From contig NZ_CP090974.1 in NCBI RefSeq assembly GCF_021513195.1, positions 1,996,001 to 2,060,000 of the forward strand: DNA of 64,000 nt. Direction: 5' to 3'. The position numbers and the translations under genes were made by a program. The first letter of the stretch is position 1. Every line of letters begins with the position of its first letter. The notes beneath the pieces are model-generated. The model had not been told where the DNA came from. It saw only the letters and a program-made list of their open reading frames with translations, and ran no database searches. Shown here piece by piece: positions 62,319-64,000 of this stretch. The DNA is from Shewanella sp. OMA3-2. GTDB taxonomy: Bacteria; Pseudomonadota; Gammaproteobacteria; Enterobacterales; Shewanellaceae.

Positions 62319-62693
62319 ATGAATCTCAATCAAGTGACCTTACCCGTTATTAATATGCAAGATGCTGTCAGTTTTTACCAAACCTTGGGGTTTAGACTGA
62401 TTGTTGATACACCTCATTACGCTCGCTTTTCATGTCCGATGGGAGAGAGCACATTTTCATTGTCACTTGAATCAGAATCCGGTATGAAAGGCGTGGTGAT
62501 TTACTTTGAACATCCTCAACTTGATACCTGGGTAGATGAACTTGTGGTTAAAGGAATCGTTTTTGCTCAAATGCCCACCGATGAGCGATACCTATGGCGG
62601 GAGGCGATAGTATTTGATCCTAGTGGTAATAAAATAAAACTTTATTGGGCTGGTGACAGTCGTTTAAATCCTCCCTGGAAAGTGAGTGATTGA
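62319..62693 (+). CDS. VOC (glyoxalase/bleomycin-resistance fold) protein
   Basis: 124 aa. Two betaalphabetabetabeta modules: VTLPVINMQDAVSFYQTLGFRLI and FDPSGNKIKLYWAG (the DPxGNxI ending). Only one clear candidate metal ligand set is visible (a Glu late; the first-module His is not in the usual place), so activity is uncertain. Start preceded by AAGGAAAACGG. Function unknown. Confidence 0.85.
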   Translation: MNLNQVTLPVINMQDAVSFYQTLGFRLIVDTPHYARFSCPMGESTFSLSLESESGMKGVVIYFEHPQLDTWVDELVVKGIVFAQMPTDERYLWREAIVFDPSGNKIKLYWAGDSRLNPPWKVSD

Positions 62694-62821
62694 GATGAAC
62701 CTGCTACTTAAGTGATAGCGGTTGTTTTACTTATTGCCAATCTCTAAAATGTTGCGCAGATAATTATTTAACTGTCCGTTTACCAATGTTTGGATAGTAT
62801 TCTTTAAAGGAACGTTTGAAT

Positions 62822-63943
62822 ATGACCCGCTTTTTCAAACAAAAACTCACATTGAGTATGTTAGTTTTTGCTTTATGCCCTGGTTTAATTCGCTCTGCCG
62901 CTTTTGCACAAGGTCAATCTGAATCACCCCCTGGAACTGAATTTACCCCCATGCAGGTAAATGTGCCTGTTGGTGATAAATATGATTGGTTGCAGTTAAG
63001 TAGTAATGAATTACTTAAGGGGAAAATTAAAAACCTCTATGGTAATAAGCTAGAGTTTAAAAGTTCTCAGCTTAATACGCTCGTTGTAGACTGGGAGGAT
63101 GTTATTGTATTACAAAGCCGTGGCGCGGTAAGTATTGGTTTTACAAATTTAACCACTCGCACAGGGCGTTTGCTGATCCAAAACGGTAAAGGTTATCTTG
63201 ATGGCATAGCATTTAATGTTAATGACATTATGACGATTATTGCCGGTGAACAACATGAAGCTAATTACTGGTCGAGTACTGTGTCGTTGGGAGCTAACCT
63301 GCGGTCAGGCAATAATGAACAAATTGATTATTCAGCCAAAGCAAGAATGAGCCGCAGAACCACAGAGTCACGTTTTAGAACCGATTACCTGGGGAATTAC
63401 AGTAAATCTGCTGGTGAAAATACTACTAATAATCACCGTGCAACCAGTTATTTCGATTGGTTTTTATCGAACCAGTTTTTCTTAAGACCTGTGTTTATTG
63501 AATATTACACCGATCCCTTTATGAATATTTCATCGCGTATCACTGTTGGTTCGGGTGTGGGTTATAGCATTATTGATACGGCTAAAACAGAGTGGAACAT
63601 CAGTGGTGGTCCAGCTTATACCATTACCCACTTTGAACAGGTTGAATTAGGTGAGGATGATAATGAAAGTAGCGCCGCTTTGGTTGTTGACAGCACTTTT
63701 ACCACAGAGCTAAGCGATTCAATTGATTTTAATGCGGATTATCGAATGCAGTTGGGTAACCAAAGCTCTGGTGGTTATACCCACCATACTGTTGCGGGTA
63801 TTGTAGTTGAGTTAACCGATATATTTGATCTTGATCTGTCATTAGTTTGGGATAGAACCAATAGCCCTAAAGCCGAAACTGATGGTCAGACTCCTGAAAA
63901 AGATGACTTTCAGCTCATTATCGGCTTTGGTGTAGACATTTAA
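62822..63943 (+). CDS. DUF481 outer-membrane barrel-like protein
   Basis: 373 aa. Signal peptide (MTRFFKQKLTLSML, cleavage near AFA-QG). The first ~130 residues form a small beta region (WLQLSSNELLKGKIKNLYGNKLEF), the rest is DUF481 with alternating strands: SLGANLRSGNNEQIDYSAKARM and closing DDFQLIIGFGVDI, a pattern of an outer-membrane barrel. The ATG at 62822 is used; a TTG at 62816 is nearer the AAAGGAA. Its C5 run inside ACCCCCTGG at 62926 is in frame, unlike the two broken genes. Confidence 0.85.
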   Translation: MTRFFKQKLTLSMLVFALCPGLIRSAAFAQGQSESPPGTEFTPMQVNVPVGDKYDWLQLSSNELLKGKIKNLYGNKLEFKSSQLNTLVVDWEDVIVLQSRGAVSIGFTNLTTRTGRLLIQNGKGYLDGIAFNVNDIMTIIAGEQHEANYWSSTVSLGANLRSGNNEQIDYSAKARMSRRTTESRFRTDYLGNYSKSAGENTTNNHRATSYFDWFLSNQFFLRPVFIEYYTDPFMNISSRITVGSGVGYSIIDTAKTEWNISGGPAYTITHFEQVELGEDDNESSAALVVDSTFTTELSDSIDFNADYRMQLGNQSSGGYTHHTVAGIVVELTDIFDLDLSLVWDRTNSPKAETDGQTPEKDDFQLIIGFGVDI

Positions 63944-63966
63944 GGTTTGTACAGGTTACCGCTGAT

Positions 63967-63988
63967 AACGCCTTAGTCGTAGGGCGTT
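63967..63988 (+). terminator. Weak hairpin after the DUF481 gene
   Basis: AACGCC / GGCGTT stem with a 10-base loop and a short T stretch; weak terminator at the window edge. Confidence 0.4.
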
Positions 63989-64000
63989 TGTCCCACTTCT

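Overview
The window is chromosomal DNA of a gammaproteobacterium, most probably a Shewanella (low to moderate GC). The basis is recall of gene families and local gene orders: queF/syd near CsrB-type RNAs, smc-zipA-ligA divergent from cysZ, ackA-pta beside yfbV, pflB-pflA near focA, tamA-tamB and sbcD-sbcC. No database search was possible. Nearly everything is core genome. No tRNA, rRNA, CRISPR array, prophage or defence island was seen.

Layout. 1-8.9 kb: end of an amidohydrolase, an Sfp-type phosphopantetheinyl transferase, an S10 peptidase, queF, syd, and small conserved genes of unknown function. 9.2-10.5 kb: no protein genes, but two tandem CsrB-type regulatory RNAs, each rich in GGA motifs, ending in a strong terminator and preceded by a BarA/UvrY (GacA)-like box about 180 bp upstream of the proposed start. 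10.7-14.5 kb: an HU-like protein, an L,D-transpeptidase next to a MepK-like endopeptidase (a maker and a cutter of 3-3 peptidoglycan crosslinks), and ribosomal protein L25. 14.5-26.2 kb: tamA-tamB, an isoaspartyl peptidase, a CBS protein and a frameshifted hrpA. 26.3-28.8 kb: small genes around a complete 1200-bp IS3-family element with a 4-bp target duplication. 29.2-38.3 kb: the mixed-acid fermentation block pta, ackA, yfbV, pflA, pflB and focA. Together these turn pyruvate into acetyl-CoA plus formate, make ATP and acetate, and move formate across the membrane. 38.4-44.4 kb: cysK, a KAS III-type condensing enzyme, a CBM9/DUF5916 outer-membrane protein and cysZ. 44.6-51.7 kb: smc (frameshifted), zipA, ligA and a DUF2919 protein. 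51.8-54.5 kb: an HD-GYP gene (frameshifted), a YeeZ-like protein, an S4 RNA-binding protein and rraB. 54.8-64 kb: a TSUP transporter, sbcD-sbcC, an M23 peptidase, a VOC protein and a DUF481 protein.

Most unusual signals: (i) the paired CsrB-type RNAs with matched activator-box spacing; (ii) three frameshifted genes, two of them broken inside the same 11-mer (TACCCCCTGGT, which contains a Dcm-type CCTGG), so either real mutation at C-tracts or systematic sequencing indels; (iii) a roughly 193-bp MITE-like element inserted inside the stem of what was the focA terminator, with a truncated relative touching another terminator; (iv) a perfect 32-bp palindrome between pflB and focA; (v) a 15-bp triplication encoding the AckA N-terminus. 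I found no clearly new multi-gene system. The strongest candidates for follow-up are regulatory and mobile-element structures.
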